From the NCBI GenBank assembly GCA_963738325.1, contig CAVTWD010000020.1, positions 1 to 29,607 on the forward strand: a stretch of DNA of 29,607 bases. The letters are read 5' to 3'. This document shows, piece by piece, positions 16,648 through 25,442 of this stretch. The notes under the pieces were generated by a model. The model did not search any database. It was not told where the DNA came from and saw only the letters and a list, made by a program, of their open reading frames with translations. Within the stretch, counting starts at the first letter, position 1; each line of letters begins with the position of its first letter. Position numbers and translations under genes: made by a program. The DNA is from CAVTWD01 sp963738325. Its GTDB lineage: Bacteria > Actinomycetota > Acidimicrobiia > Acidimicrobiales > Ilumatobacteraceae.

Positions 16648-18048
16648 TCAGCTCTGTCCGGTGATTGGGGTGCCAGTCCGGACGGCGTTGACGACGGCGC
16701 GGATGGCGTCGCTTGACTGGGCGGCGGTCGCCCGGTGCTCGGTGAGCATGGCGTGGCTGGCGTCCGTCAGTGTGCGATGAACGCTGTTGGTCGAGAGTGC
16801 GGCGAGCCGGTTCTGAGCGGCCGTCCATCCGCCCTGTGCGTCTTTCATCGCGGTGAGGACGACGAGAGGTCGGTCGCCGAGCGTCGTGAGCAACTGCGCC
16901 TCCGTCATGGTCGTGCGGATCTGTGAGAACTCATCGCGGGCGCTGCGAGCGTCGCGGGGTGTCGCCAGGAAGGCGCGTTCCTCGTCGCGAGCGGGGGCGG
17001 GAAGTTCGCTGTAGGCGCTGCTGTACATGATCCGGCCGACGCCGAAGCGTGACAGCGACGGAAGCAACGCTGACGCTCGGCGGAACGTCTCGTAGAAGGT
17101 GGGCCAGCCGTCGATGGCGGTGTACTGGTGCGGGCTCATGGAGTCGAGGAGGACCACACCGGCGACCTGGTCGGGGTAGAGCCGGGCGAAGTTGAGGACA
17201 TAGAGCCCACCAGCGGAGTGTCCGGCTAGCACGTAAGGGCCGTGCTCACCGGCGCGGTCCAGCAGCGTGTGCAGATCGGTGGCGACTTGCACGCCGTCCT
17301 GGGGCGCTGCAGCGTCCTGGCTCCAGCCGCGTCCTGCCCGGTCGTAGACGCACACTCGAGCAGTCGCCGCCACGTCGGGGCCGATCCAGGCCATATTGGT
17401 CGAGGGCTCGCCGAGGCCGGGTTCGAGCACGACGGTGGGGCTGCCGGTGCCGGTGCAGCTGATGTGGAGCTTGTGGCTCCCGACGTCGACGAGGCGGCCC
17501 GGCATCGAGTAGTCAGCGCGGTCGACGGTCTCGCGGTACGTCTCGTAGATGCCGCCGACAGCCGACACGAACAGTGCCACGCACACCGGGTAGAGCATCC
17601 ACACCCGGGTGCGGCTGTGCAGATCGCGCCGCGCCCGGACGATCATCCAGCCCGCGAGCGCTGCAGCGATCGGGGGCCAAACCCACCCGGCCTCGTTGCC
17701 GGTCGGCGCGAGGGCGAGGATGCTGACGCCGCAAGCGGCCATGAAGCTGGCGGGCACGAACGCCCACCGTTGCGGCTGGTCGGTCCACCGCTCCGAGAGC
17801 ACCGCCAGGATCGCCCACGCGCCGGCGAACGCGAGCAGCACCGATCCAGTGATGACATGCTCCTGCGCACCGGCGAACGGACCGACGACGAGCACGATGG
17901 CCGCAACCAGACCGCCGACGAGCGACCCGGCCACGATCCGGCCGATGTGCCCCCGTGGTCGTGGAGTCGCCTGGCCGACCTCGTCAGCATGACTGCGCGC
18001 CTCGGCGCAAACGGTCGTTTCCGGGACAGTGGTCGATGACTTGGCCAT
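16648..18048 (-). CDS. Membrane-anchored alpha/beta hydrolase
   Basis: This 466-aa protein has about five N-terminal membrane helices (roughly residues 37-59, 64-84, 96-115, 120-138 and 150-166). They are followed by an alpha/beta hydrolase domain that should lie on one face of the membrane. The domain begins GRLVDVGSHKLHISCTGTGS and has an oxyanion region VVLEPGLGEPS, the nucleophile elbow LAGHSAGGLY (Ser278), PLVVLTAMKD, and the catalytic His in LTDASHAMLTEH. It starts at ATG 18048 with GAGGAG upstream. The frame is intact. The substrate is unknown; esterase or lipase-like activity is a family inference. The dyad at 18108-18145 links its control to the two DJ-1 genes. Confidence 0.8.
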   Translation of the reverse strand: MAKSSTTVPETTVCAEARSHADEVGQATPRPRGHIGRIVAGSLVGGLVAAIVLVVGPFAGAQEHVITGSVLLAFAGAWAILAVLSERWTDQPQRWAFVPASFMAACGVSILALAPTGNEAGWVWPPIAAALAGWMIVRARRDLHSRTRVWMLYPVCVALFVSAVGGIYETYRETVDRADYSMPGRLVDVGSHKLHISCTGTGSPTVVLEPGLGEPSTNMAWIGPDVAATARVCVYDRAGRGWSQDAAAPQDGVQVATDLHTLLDRAGEHGPYVLAGHSAGGLYVLNFARLYPDQVAGVVLLDSMSPHQYTAIDGWPTFYETFRRASALLPSLSRFGVGRIMYSSAYSELPAPARDEERAFLATPRDARSARDEFSQIRTTMTEAQLLTTLGDRPLVVLTAMKDAQGGWTAAQNRLAALSTNSVHRTLTDASHAMLTEHRATAAQSSDAIRAVVNAVRTGTPITGQS

Positions 18049-18107
18049 GACTGCGCTCCTCGTGTGAGTGCTGCAAGCCCGCCTCGGGCTCAGCTGTCAC
18101 AGTCCGC

Positions 18108-18145
18108 CTAAGGCCATCGCCGCCACATCTGGAACAAGCCCTCAG
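18108..18145 (-). promoter_or_regulatory. Conserved 38-bp dyad (operator/promoter), copy C
   Basis: CTAAGGCC (18108-18115) and GCCCTCAG (18138-18145) are again 22 bases apart. CATCTGG sits at the same internal offset as CATCGGG in copies A and B. It lies 60 bases upstream of the hydrolase ATG, the same distance as copy A from its gene. Only the innermost arm bases differ from A and B. Confidence 0.6.
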
Positions 18146-18282
18146 ATCTGGGGGCCGCGCTACTGGACGGCCGGTGGCCGATCCGTCCTCACCCGCGCCC
18201 GGACCCCTGTCTGTCAGGCTGACGTGAGACACCTGCGGTAGCCGACCATCCCTGCAGGGCGAGTCTGGAAGACGTAGACCCG

Positions 18283-18714
18283 ATGACCATGACGACTGCA
18301 TCTCTGCTTGCGCGCGCCCATGATGGCGTGGTGGACGAGCCCGACCCGGCTGCCCGGCCTCGGCGGCGATCGTTCACCGCCGAGTACAAGGCCGAGATCC
18401 TCGACGGGTACGACGCGTTGCCGGTCGGCTCGAGCGAGCGCGGGGCGTTGCTGCGCCGCGAGGCCCTCTACAGCTCGCATCTGGCGGAGTGGCGCAAGGC
18501 TCGCGATGCCGGCGCCCAGCAGGGGCTGGCGCCGAAGGCGAAGCCGCGTCGTTCCCCTGAGCAGGTCGAGCTGGAGCGGCTGCGCCGCCGCAACGAACGG
18601 TTGGAGACGGAGCTGGCCAAGACGAGATCGGCGCTCGATGTCATGGGAAAACTGCACGCGCTCTTGGAAGGGCTCTCCGAGAGCGCGGACACCGATCCGA
18701 AGTCGACGCGATGA
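18283..18714 (+). CDS. IS3-family transposase orfA (copy 1, intact)
   Basis: This 143-aa DNA-binding subunit has the HTH region RRRSFTAEYKAEILDGYDAL, then RREALYSSHLAEWRKARDAG. A leucine-zipper follows (EQVELERLRRRNERLETELA, then KTRSALDVMGKLHALLEGL). The start is ATG 18283; a second ATG two codons later is also possible. Its stop overlaps the orfB start as ATGA (18711-18714). The frame is intact, unlike the copy at 28135. Confidence 0.85.
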   Translation: MTMTTASLLARAHDGVVDEPDPAARPRRRSFTAEYKAEILDGYDALPVGSSERGALLRREALYSSHLAEWRKARDAGAQQGLAPKAKPRRSPEQVELERLRRRNERLETELAKTRSALDVMGKLHALLEGLSESADTDPKSTR

Positions 18715-19498
18715 TCGAGGCGCACTTCGGTGAGCTCGAAGCGATGACATCGACCAGCGCCGCCTGCGACCTGCTCGGCGTCTCGCGGGCGACGCGCTAT
18801 CGGCGGCAGCGACCGCCAGTGGCGGGTCCGCCGGCACCCCGGCCGGCCCCACCGAACAAGCTCACCGAGCAGGAGCGCCAGCGGGTGCTGACGGTGCTGC
18901 GCTCGGCGGAGTACTGCGACCTGGCCCCGGCCCAGGTGTGGGCCCGGCTGCTCGATGACGGCATCTACCTGTGCTCGATCTCCACCATGTACCGGCTGCT
19001 CGCGGTCGCCGGCGAGAACCGCGAACGGCGACGGCAGCGCACCCACCCGGCGACCAAGAAGCCCGAGCTCATCGCCCGTCGACCGAACGAGGTCTGGTCG
19101 TGGGATATCACGAAGCTGCAGGGCCCGCAGCGGGGCGTCTACTACGAGCTGTTCGTGGTCATCGACATCTTCTCCCGCTACGTCGTCGGCTGGATGGTGT
19201 CGCCGGCCGAGACCGGAGAGCTCGCCGAAGCCTTCATCGCCGACACCCTGCAGCGACACGGCATCGGCCGCGGCCAGCTCTCCTTGCACGCCGACCGGGG
19301 CACCTCGATGACATCGAAGCCCGTCGCCCAGCTGCTCGTCGATCTCGGTGTCGCCCGCAGCCACAGCCGGCCGCATGTGAGCAACGACAACCCGTACTCG
19401 GAGGCGAACTTCAAGACCCTCAAGTACTGCCCGGCCTTCCCTGGCCGGTTCGGCTCGATCGAAGACGCCCGGGCGTTCTGCGCCGCGTTCTTCGATCA
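18711..19498 (+). pseudogene. IS3-family transposase orfB, 5' part (interrupted at codon 263)
   Basis: This is the DDE transposase N-terminal 262 codons plus two bases. Motifs are the HTH-like SAACDLLGVSRATRYRRQRP, catalytic Asp in EVWSWDITKLQG, Asp in LSLHADRGTSMTS and Glu in NDNPYSEANFKTLKY. The frame is then cut after CA of the His codon in FFDH by the element starting at 19499, giving a chimeric tail SRYAGD. Joined to 25465-25687 it becomes exactly 1011 bases (336 aa) with no other error, which proves the insertion point. Confidence 0.9.
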
Positions 19499-19530
19499 GT
19501 CACGATATGCGGGTGATCCACCGGCCGGCC
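19499..19530 (+). repeat. Left end of the outer element
   Basis: The sequence runs TCACGATATGCGGGTGATCC followed by ACCGGCCGGCCG. The core GGGTGATCCACC and the spaced CCGG-CG are shared with the inner element's left end (25024-25053, minus). The TCACGATATGC part is shared with the terminus at the window start but not with the inner element. Confidence 0.75.
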
Positions 19531-19576
19531 GTTGGGGCCGGTCAGGCTGCGGTCACCACCGTGATTGGAGACTCCT

Positions 19577-20609
19577 GTGGCGTTCATGCCGTGCTTGGTC
19601 CGCGCCTCGGGAACTGCCGGTGAGGTGATCCGGGTCGGTCACCCGCTGCTCGACGCCTACGTCGAGTTGGTGACCGCTCGGGCTCGTTGGAACACGGTGT
19701 TGGCCACCGCGTTCGATCTGAAGGTGTTCTTCTCTGTCGTCGACAAGGGCCCGGTCGACGTTGAATCTGCCGACGTGCTCGCCTTCATCAAAGCGCAGCG
19801 CCAGCCGCGGCACCGGCGCGAAGGTCGTGCGGATCGAGGACGGCGAGGCGGGCCTGTCGGCTCGCACGATCAAGCGTCGGCTGGCGACAATTGCCGGCCT
19901 CTACGAGTACTTGATTATCCGCGGCGACACCGGCGTCACACGGAACCCGGTGCCTCGCGGTCTGGCGGTGCGGCGCCCGGGACAGCGGGCCGTTCGTGGT
20001 GTTCCGTTGATCCGAGCGCCGCGCACGCTGCCCCGCGTGATCGACCCCGACGAGGTCGACGCTTTCATGGCGGCGCTGCGCACTCGCCGGGACCGCGCCA
20101 TGGTCGAAGCGATGCTCCTCGGTGGGCTACGCCGCTGTGAGGTCCTGGGCCTGCGCGTCGAGGACGTGCGGCCGGGCGAGCATCGTCTGTTCATCGCTGA
20201 TGGCAAGGGCGGGCACCAGCGCATCATCCCGGTGTCGAAACGGTTCTTCGCGACCCTGGCTGACTACCTCGAGACCGAGCGGCCGCGCACGTCAAGCACG
20301 AGTCGCGTGTTCGTCGCGCTGAAGAGCCCGCGGCGCGGACAACCGCTGAGCGCAGCGGGACTCGACGAGATCATCTCCGGGGCCCGTCAACGGGCCGGCA
20401 TCGAACACCTGACCTGCCACCAGCTCCGCCACACCTGCTTCACCCGGCTCCGCGAAGCCGGCATGGCCTTGGAGGCTATCCAGGCGCAGGCCGGGCACCG
20501 CTCGATCGAGTCGACCCGCATCTACCTGCACCTCGCGAATGACTGGCTCGCCGGCGAATACCGGCGGGCGACCGAAGCGATCGACGCCCAAGCCATGGGG
20601 GCGAGCTGA
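19577..20609 (+). pseudogene. Small tyrosine recombinase (TnpA-like) of the outer element, frameshifted
   Basis: This is the homologue of the intact 348-aa inner recombinase. It starts at GTG 19577 (AFMPCLVRASGTAGEVIRVG) behind GGAG. One extra base near 19815-19830 shifts the frame between AFIKAQRQPRH and KVVRIEDGEAGLSARTIKRR. The span of 1033 bases is one more than a multiple of three. The catalytic domain is complete: LGGLRRCEVLGL, HQLRHTCFTRL, AGHRSI and the Tyr in STRIYLHLAND. The large recombinase starts one base after the stop. Whether the shift is real or an assembly error is open. Confidence 0.85.
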
Positions 20610-20610
20610 G

Positions 20611-22057
20611 ATGCCCGCCGCTGTTGCTCTCGTCGTCGAGAACGCGGACATGGTCGACGCCTACGTGGCCACGTTGCAGCGCGCCGGTTTGCGGACAGGT
20701 CGATCTACCGTGCAGGCAGCCAGGTCGTTCTGCGCCAAGGTGCAACGCGCCGGCGGATGGACCGGGTTGAGCCGAGCCCGCCAGATCGACGCCGTCGCCA
20801 AGGCGCGCGCGTTCAGCTCGTGGCTGATGGTGACCTGCCAGCTGACGGTCAGCGCCGATGTGCTGGGACGGTTGGACCTGCGCCTCGGGAATGCCGGCAG
20901 GAACTACTGCCCGACGCGCACGCCTGGTTCCTCGCCGCCTGCGAGCGCATCGGGATCAGCCCTGCAGACATGGCGCTGCAGTGGAACACGCTCGCCAAGA
21001 TCACCGCCATCACCGGCGTCGCGCCCGATGAAGTTTCCGCCGCCGAGTTCGAGTCGGCGCGCGCCGCGATCATCGACGCCTACGTCGCACGTGGGCTACC
21101 GCAGTCAGGCCGCAACATGGCCGCGATCTTCCACCGGCTCCAGCTCACGCTGTTCCACGCTGGTCGGCTCGACAGCCATCGACGGCCGACGTCGAGACGA
21201 CCGGTGTCGGTCACCGGGTGGGCCGTCGTCGCTCCCGCCGTCGCCGACAACGCCCGCCGTTACATCGCCCAGGTCGAGTTGAGCCTGCGCCCGAACACCA
21301 CGAAACACATCGAGTCCGACCTGCGCGAGTTCGGCACCTGGCTCGCCGACGCCCACCCCGACGTCACCAGCTGCGGCGAGCTCGAACGCCACCACATCGA
21401 GCACTACAAGACCTGGGTCTCAACCAAGCACGGGCGCTACACCGGCAAGCCGTTGAGCCGCATCAGCGTGAAGAACCGGCTGATCAACCTGCACTGCTTC
21501 TTCGACCGGATCACCGAATGGGGCTACCCGAACCCGCCGCAACGCCCGCTGATCTTCGCCGGCGACATGCCCATCGTCGACAAGCCCCTCCCGCGTTTCC
21601 TCGACGACGCGGCGGCCACCAAGTTAATGCGGGCGTCGCGCGCCGACCCTGACCCGCTGGCGCGACTGATAGTCGAGCTCTTGGCCCGCACCGGGATCCG
21701 CAAGAGCGAGCTCCTCGGTCTCACCGTCGACGCCGTCGTGCAGATCGGCTCCGCCTTCTGGCTGCGCATCCCCGTCGGCAAGCTCCACAACGACCGCTAC
21801 ATCCCGCTGCACCCACAGCTCAAGGAGATGCTCGACGACTGGATCGCCAACCACCGGCCCACCGGCCTGCGCTCGGACCGCCTCCTCCTCGAACGGAACC
21901 GACCCGTGACGTCACTGCGAGTCGCGAACGCGTTGAGCCGGCTCAGCCACGAGGCCGGGATCGGTCACGTCACCGCCCACCAGCTCAGGCACACGCTGGC
22001 CACCCAGGCGATCAACCGAGGCATGAGCCTCGACGCCATCGCCGCGTTGCTCGGCCA
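20611..22057 (+). pseudogene. Large tyrosine recombinase (TnpB-like) of the outer element, 5' part
   Basis: This is the N-terminal and most of the catalytic part of a protein that would be about 608 aa. It begins MPAAVALVVENADMVDAYVA. Near 20885-20905 one base is lost, and the frame resumes LPDAHAWFLAACERIGISPA. Arg in TGIRKSELLGL and HQLRHTLATQAINRG are present. The gene is cut inside the His codon of ALLGH by the inner element, so the tyrosine nucleophile lies 3 kb away. Joined to 25057-25435 the gene measures 1826 bases, one fewer than the intact inner homologue (1827). Confidence 0.85.
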
Positions 22058-22079
22058 TTATGCGGGTGATCCTGTCAAG
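22058..22079 (-). repeat. Right end of the inner element
   Basis: On the minus strand this is CTTGACAGGATCACCCGCAT then AA, identical over 22 bases to the outer element's right end at 25443-25464. The inner large recombinase stops 52 bases before it (31 bases from the repeat). The inverted core GGATCACCCG is also present at the left ends, so the termini are partly inverted and otherwise end-specific. Confidence 0.85.
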
Positions 22080-22109
22080 AGAGGAACGTGCGTTCGACAC
22101 TCTGGTGCC

Positions 22110-23936
22110 TCAGGAGGCTTGCTCGTCGAGGCGGGCGAGCAGTCCGTCGAAGATCTTCTGTCGGCCGAGCTGTTCCTTGGCGGCGGCGTCGTCGCGTTGG
22201 CGTTGCAGGGTGGGGCGGAACTCGATGGTCGTGTGGAAGAACGTGCACGATTCGCAGATCGACTCGAAGTGGCAGTCGAGCCCGACGGGTCGGGCGCAGT
22301 AGCCGTTGCCGAGCATTCGCTGGTGCATCTCGGCTCGAAGCTTGCGCATTTCGGCGCCTTCGGCGTCGGCGGGCAGCTCCCGTGGCGAGTCGTAGAGGGC
22401 TTCGACCTTCTCGGAGACCGAGAAGTACTCGTCGGCGACGGTGCGGTTGGCGATGCGGGCATACACCGTGGTCATCCGCATCGATCGATGCCCGAGCAGT
22501 GCGGCGATCGCCTCGAGCGACATGCCTCGGTTGATGGCCTGGGTCGCCAGCGTGTGACGCAAGCGGTGTGGGCTGACGTGGCCGATCCCGGCGGTGCGGG
22601 CGGCTTTGGCGACGGCCCGGTCGACGCGGCCCTCGCCGATGCGTTGGCCGTGCTCGACGAACAGGTAGGGGCTGCGCAGACTGGCGGGCCGCTCGGCGAG
22701 CCAGGCGTCGAGGAGTTCTTTGAGCTGGGGGTGCAGCGGGATGTAGCGGTCCGTGCGGAGCTTGCCGATGGGCACGTGCAGCCAGTAGGCGGCGCCGATC
22801 TGCACGACGGAGTCGACGGTGAGGTCCAAGAACTCGCCTTTGCGCAGACCGGTGCGGGCGAGGAACTCGACGGCCAGGCGCACGAACGGGTCGGGGTCGG
22901 CGCGGGTGGCCTGGAGCAGCTTGGTGAACGCGCCGTCGTCGAGGAAGCGGGGCAGCGGTGCGTCGCGCAGGGGCAGGTCGCCGTCGAAGACGAGCACCGC
23001 GGCGGGGACGTCGTCGCCGTCCCATTCGGTGAGGCGCTCGAAGCAGGTGCGCAGCCCGCCGAGATGCTCGGCCAGGCTGGTCTTGGTGAGCGTGCCGCCC
23101 CGGGCCGAGGGACGGGCGGCCAGGTGCAGCTTGTAGGCCTCGATGTGGCGGCGGCGGACGTCGGCGACGCAGCCGACGTCGGGGGCGTTCACGGCGAGCC
23201 AACACGCGAACTCGCGCAGCACGCCCTCGACCCGCACCATCGTGGACGCTCGAAGCGACAGCCGCACCTGGGCGATGTAGCCCAACAATGTGGACGCCAG
23301 TCGGGGAGGGGTCGACGCCCACGCGGCGGCCCGCTCCGCCGAGCCGTCGCGGTTGGACTTGCGGGGCGGGGCGTCAAGCACACCGAGGTGGAACAAGGTG
23401 GTCTGCGCGCCGAACAGCGCCGCGCTCAGCGCCTTGGGGCCATGGCTGTCGGGTCGGTGACGGCCGATGGCGGCGACCAGCGCCTCTCGCCCCTCGTCGA
23501 TCACGGCCTTCGTCGCTTGCTCGGCGGTCAGCCCGGCCAGCGCCGTCACCTTGACCAGCGCGGACCACTGCAGGCGCGTGACGGTGCGGTCGAAGCCGAG
23601 CGCGGTGGAGGTGGCACTGAAGCGCTCATGGAACACCCGGTGATGGTGGGCCGCGACTTCACCGAGATAGGGCCTGCACGCCACCAGATAGTCGGAGCTC
23701 GGCAGCAGCCGGCCCGTGACGATCAGCCATCCCACCACTCGCCGTTCCTTGAGCGGCAAGGCGCATTGGGCGGCCAGCGGCAGCCGGGCCCATCCGTCGG
23801 CCCCGACCCGAGTGAAGAACATGCGGGCAACCGACGTCACCGGGTGGCCGGCGAACATGCCCCCCGCGACAAGGTCGGCCCGATACACGCCGACCAGATC
23901 CTCGACATCGGGGCGCTGTGCCGCGGACGTGCTCAT
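22110..23936 (-). CDS. Large tyrosine recombinase (TnpB-like) of the inner element
   Basis: This 608-aa recombinase has the size of Tn554 TnpB (about 630 aa). It has a long N-terminal region, a SAM-like core-binding part (IEAYKLHLAARPSARGGTLT) and the catalytic domain: Arg in TGLRKGEFLDL, HRLRHTLATQAINRG, LLGHRSMRM and the Tyr in TTVYARIANRT. After it comes a Cys-rich tail (GNGYCARPVGLDCHFESICE, then SCTFF) that could bind zinc, and a basic helical end. The ATG at 23936 overlaps the small recombinase stop by ATGA, implying coupled translation. The whole frame and all catalytic residues are intact, and it is the reference for the broken outer copy. Confidence 0.92.
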   Translation of the reverse strand: MSTSAAQRPDVEDLVGVYRADLVAGGMFAGHPVTSVARMFFTRVGADGWARLPLAAQCALPLKERRVVGWLIVTGRLLPSSDYLVACRPYLGEVAAHHHRVFHERFSATSTALGFDRTVTRLQWSALVKVTALAGLTAEQATKAVIDEGREALVAAIGRHRPDSHGPKALSAALFGAQTTLFHLGVLDAPPRKSNRDGSAERAAAWASTPPRLASTLLGYIAQVRLSLRASTMVRVEGVLREFACWLAVNAPDVGCVADVRRRHIEAYKLHLAARPSARGGTLTKTSLAEHLGGLRTCFERLTEWDGDDVPAAVLVFDGDLPLRDAPLPRFLDDGAFTKLLQATRADPDPFVRLAVEFLARTGLRKGEFLDLTVDSVVQIGAAYWLHVPIGKLRTDRYIPLHPQLKELLDAWLAERPASLRSPYLFVEHGQRIGEGRVDRAVAKAARTAGIGHVSPHRLRHTLATQAINRGMSLEAIAALLGHRSMRMTTVYARIANRTVADEYFSVSEKVEALYDSPRELPADAEGAEMRKLRAEMHQRMLGNGYCARPVGLDCHFESICESCTFFHTTIEFRPTLQRQRDDAAAKEQLGRQKIFDGLLARLDEQAS

Positions 23937-24979
23937 CGTGCCGTCCCCGGGGCGGCCTGGGCCTCGATCGCCTCCGCCGCGCGTAGGTACTCCTTCTCCA
24001 ACCAGTCATTGGCCAGGTGCAGGTAGATGCGCGTCGAGTCGATCGAAGCGTGACCGGCCTGAGCCTGGATGGCCTCGAGCTTCATGCCCCCTTCCCGCAG
24101 ACGGGTGAAACAGGTGTGGCGCAGTTGATGGCAGGTTGCCCTGGCCAACCCGGCGCGGGCCCGAGCACCGTCGAGGATCTCATCCAACCCGGCCGCCGAC
24201 AGCGGCTCGCCCCGCCGGCGGCCTTTCAAGACCACGAACAGCTGCTTGGTCGTCGACTCCGATGGTCGCTCGTGTTCCAGGTAGTCGCCGAGGGACGCGA
24301 AGAACCGCGCCGACACCGGCACCACCCGCTGTCGGCCGCCCTTGCCTTCGGCCACGAACAGGCGCCGCTCGCCGGCGTTGACATCTTCCAGGCGCAAGCC
24401 GAGCACCTCGCAGCGGCGCAGGCCCCCGAGCACCATGGCGTCGACCATCGCCCGGTCGCGGTGGGTGCGCAACGCTGCGACCAGCGCGTCGACCTCAGCG
24501 GGACCCAGCACCCGCGGCAGCGTGCGCGGCGTGCGGATCAACGGCACACCCCCGTTCCCGCGCCGGGCTCCCGGGCGGCGGGCGGCCAGGCTGGTCGGCA
24601 CCGGGTTACGGCCCACGCCCGTGTCCTCGCGGGCCGACAGGTACGCGTACAAGCCGCGTACGCTCGACAGCCGTCGAGCGATCGTGCGCGCCGCCAGGCC
24701 GGGCTCGCCATCCTCCAGGCGCACGACCCGCTCCCCGTGGCGAGGGGCGCGCTGGGCGGACAGGAACGCGAACACGTCCGCCGGCGTCACCTCCGCCGGC
24801 GCCTTGGCCACCACCCCGAAGAAGATCTTCAAATCGGACGCCACAGCCAGCCACGTGTTGATCCGGGCCCGCACCGCCACGAACGCCAAGTAGTCGTCCA
24901 ACAGCGGATGCCCGAGCGTGATCGACTCCAACTCAGGTCCGCGGCGATGACGGATCAGACACGGCATGAACCCGCCCAC
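23933..24979 (-). CDS. Small tyrosine recombinase (TnpA-like) of the inner element
   Basis: This 348-aa recombinase is close in size to Tn554 TnpA (361 aa). It starts at GTG 24979 (GGFMPCLIRHRRGPELESIT) with GAGGAG upstream; the frame is open further upstream, but that would run through the element's end. The N-terminal core-binding domain includes LDDYLAFVAVRARINTWLAV. The catalytic residues are Arg in LGGLRRCEVLGL, HQLRHTCFTRL, AGHASI and the Tyr in STRIYLHLAND. The start lies 74 bases inside the left end, as in the outer copy (78 bases). It is cotranscribed with the large recombinase. Confidence 0.92.
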   Translation of the reverse strand: MGGFMPCLIRHRRGPELESITLGHPLLDDYLAFVAVRARINTWLAVASDLKIFFGVVAKAPAEVTPADVFAFLSAQRAPRHGERVVRLEDGEPGLAARTIARRLSSVRGLYAYLSAREDTGVGRNPVPTSLAARRPGARRGNGGVPLIRTPRTLPRVLGPAEVDALVAALRTHRDRAMVDAMVLGGLRRCEVLGLRLEDVNAGERRLFVAEGKGGRQRVVPVSARFFASLGDYLEHERPSESTTKQLFVVLKGRRRGEPLSAAGLDEILDGARARAGLARATCHQLRHTCFTRLREGGMKLEAIQAQAGHASIDSTRIYLHLANDWLEKEYLRAAEAIEAQAAPGTAR

Positions 24980-25023
24980 GGGGCGCTCCTCGTTCGTCCG
25001 CCGACCATGCTCGCCGCGCCCAT

Positions 25024-25053
25024 CGACCGGATGGTGGATCACCCGTGTATTAA
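25024..25053 (-). repeat. Left end of the inner element
   Basis: Reading inward on the minus strand: TTAATACACGGGTGATCCAC then CATCCGGTCG. It shares GGGTGATCCACC and the spaced CCGG-CG with the outer left end, but its outermost ten bases differ. That suggests a variable outer segment, perhaps carried from an earlier site as in Tn554. Confidence 0.7.
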
Positions 25054-25056
25054 CCA

Positions 25057-25435
25057 CAAGACGCTCGCCATGACGATGATCTACGCCCGCATCGCCGACA
25101 AGACCGTCGCCGACGAGTACTTCGCTGTCACCGAGAAAGTCGAAGCCCTCTACGACCAGCCCCGCCAGCTCCCCAGCGACGACGAAGGCGCAGAGACGCG
25201 CAAACTCCGCGGTGAGATGCACCGCCGCATGCTCGGCAACGGCTACTGCGCCCGCCCCGTCGATATGGACTGCCACTTCGAATCCATCTGCGAGAGCTGC
25301 ACCTTCTTCGTCACCACCATCGAGTTCCGACCGACGCTCCGCAAGCAACGTGAAGACGCGGTCGCCAAAGGCCAAGTCGGCCGGACCAAGATCTTCAACG
25401 GGCTACTCGAACGCCTCCAACACGACGCCTCGTGA
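25057..25435 (+). pseudogene. Large tyrosine recombinase of the outer element, 3' part
   Basis: This is the continuation of the gene begun at 20611. Two codons after the junction come LAMTMIYARIADKT, with the nucleophile Tyr. It continues with the Cys-rich tail GNGYCARPVDMDCHFESICE, then SCTFF, and the end GRTKIFNGLLERLQHDAS. It aligns without gaps to the end of the inner protein. It has no start of its own, so the catalytic Tyr is physically cut off from the rest of the active site. The stop is TGA at 25433-25435. Confidence 0.9.
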
Positions 25436-25442
25436 GGAACCC

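Larger units (their letters stand above)
22058..25056 (-). mobile_element. Inner dual-tyrosine-recombinase (Tn554-like) element, intact
   Basis: This element of 2996-2999 bases lies in opposite orientation to its host and carries two complete recombinase genes and nothing else. The right end (22058-22079) has TTATGCGGGTGATCCTGTC then AAG, identical to the outer right end over 22 bases. The left end (25053 inward) reads TTAATACACGGGTGATCCAC. The triplet CCA appears on both sides (22055-22057 and 25054-25056), so the exact edge is ambiguous by three bases. Removing the element restores GGC CAC AAG in the host recombinase. This is the best candidate for an active copy in the window. Confidence 0.9.

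Noticed and set aside
20757..24026. Very long open frame on the plus strand (1089 codons)
   Set aside because: Its first part is the outer large recombinase, but after 22058 it runs antisense through the inner recombinase genes. The translation there is Gly/Val/Asp-rich shadow sequence of a high-GC gene.
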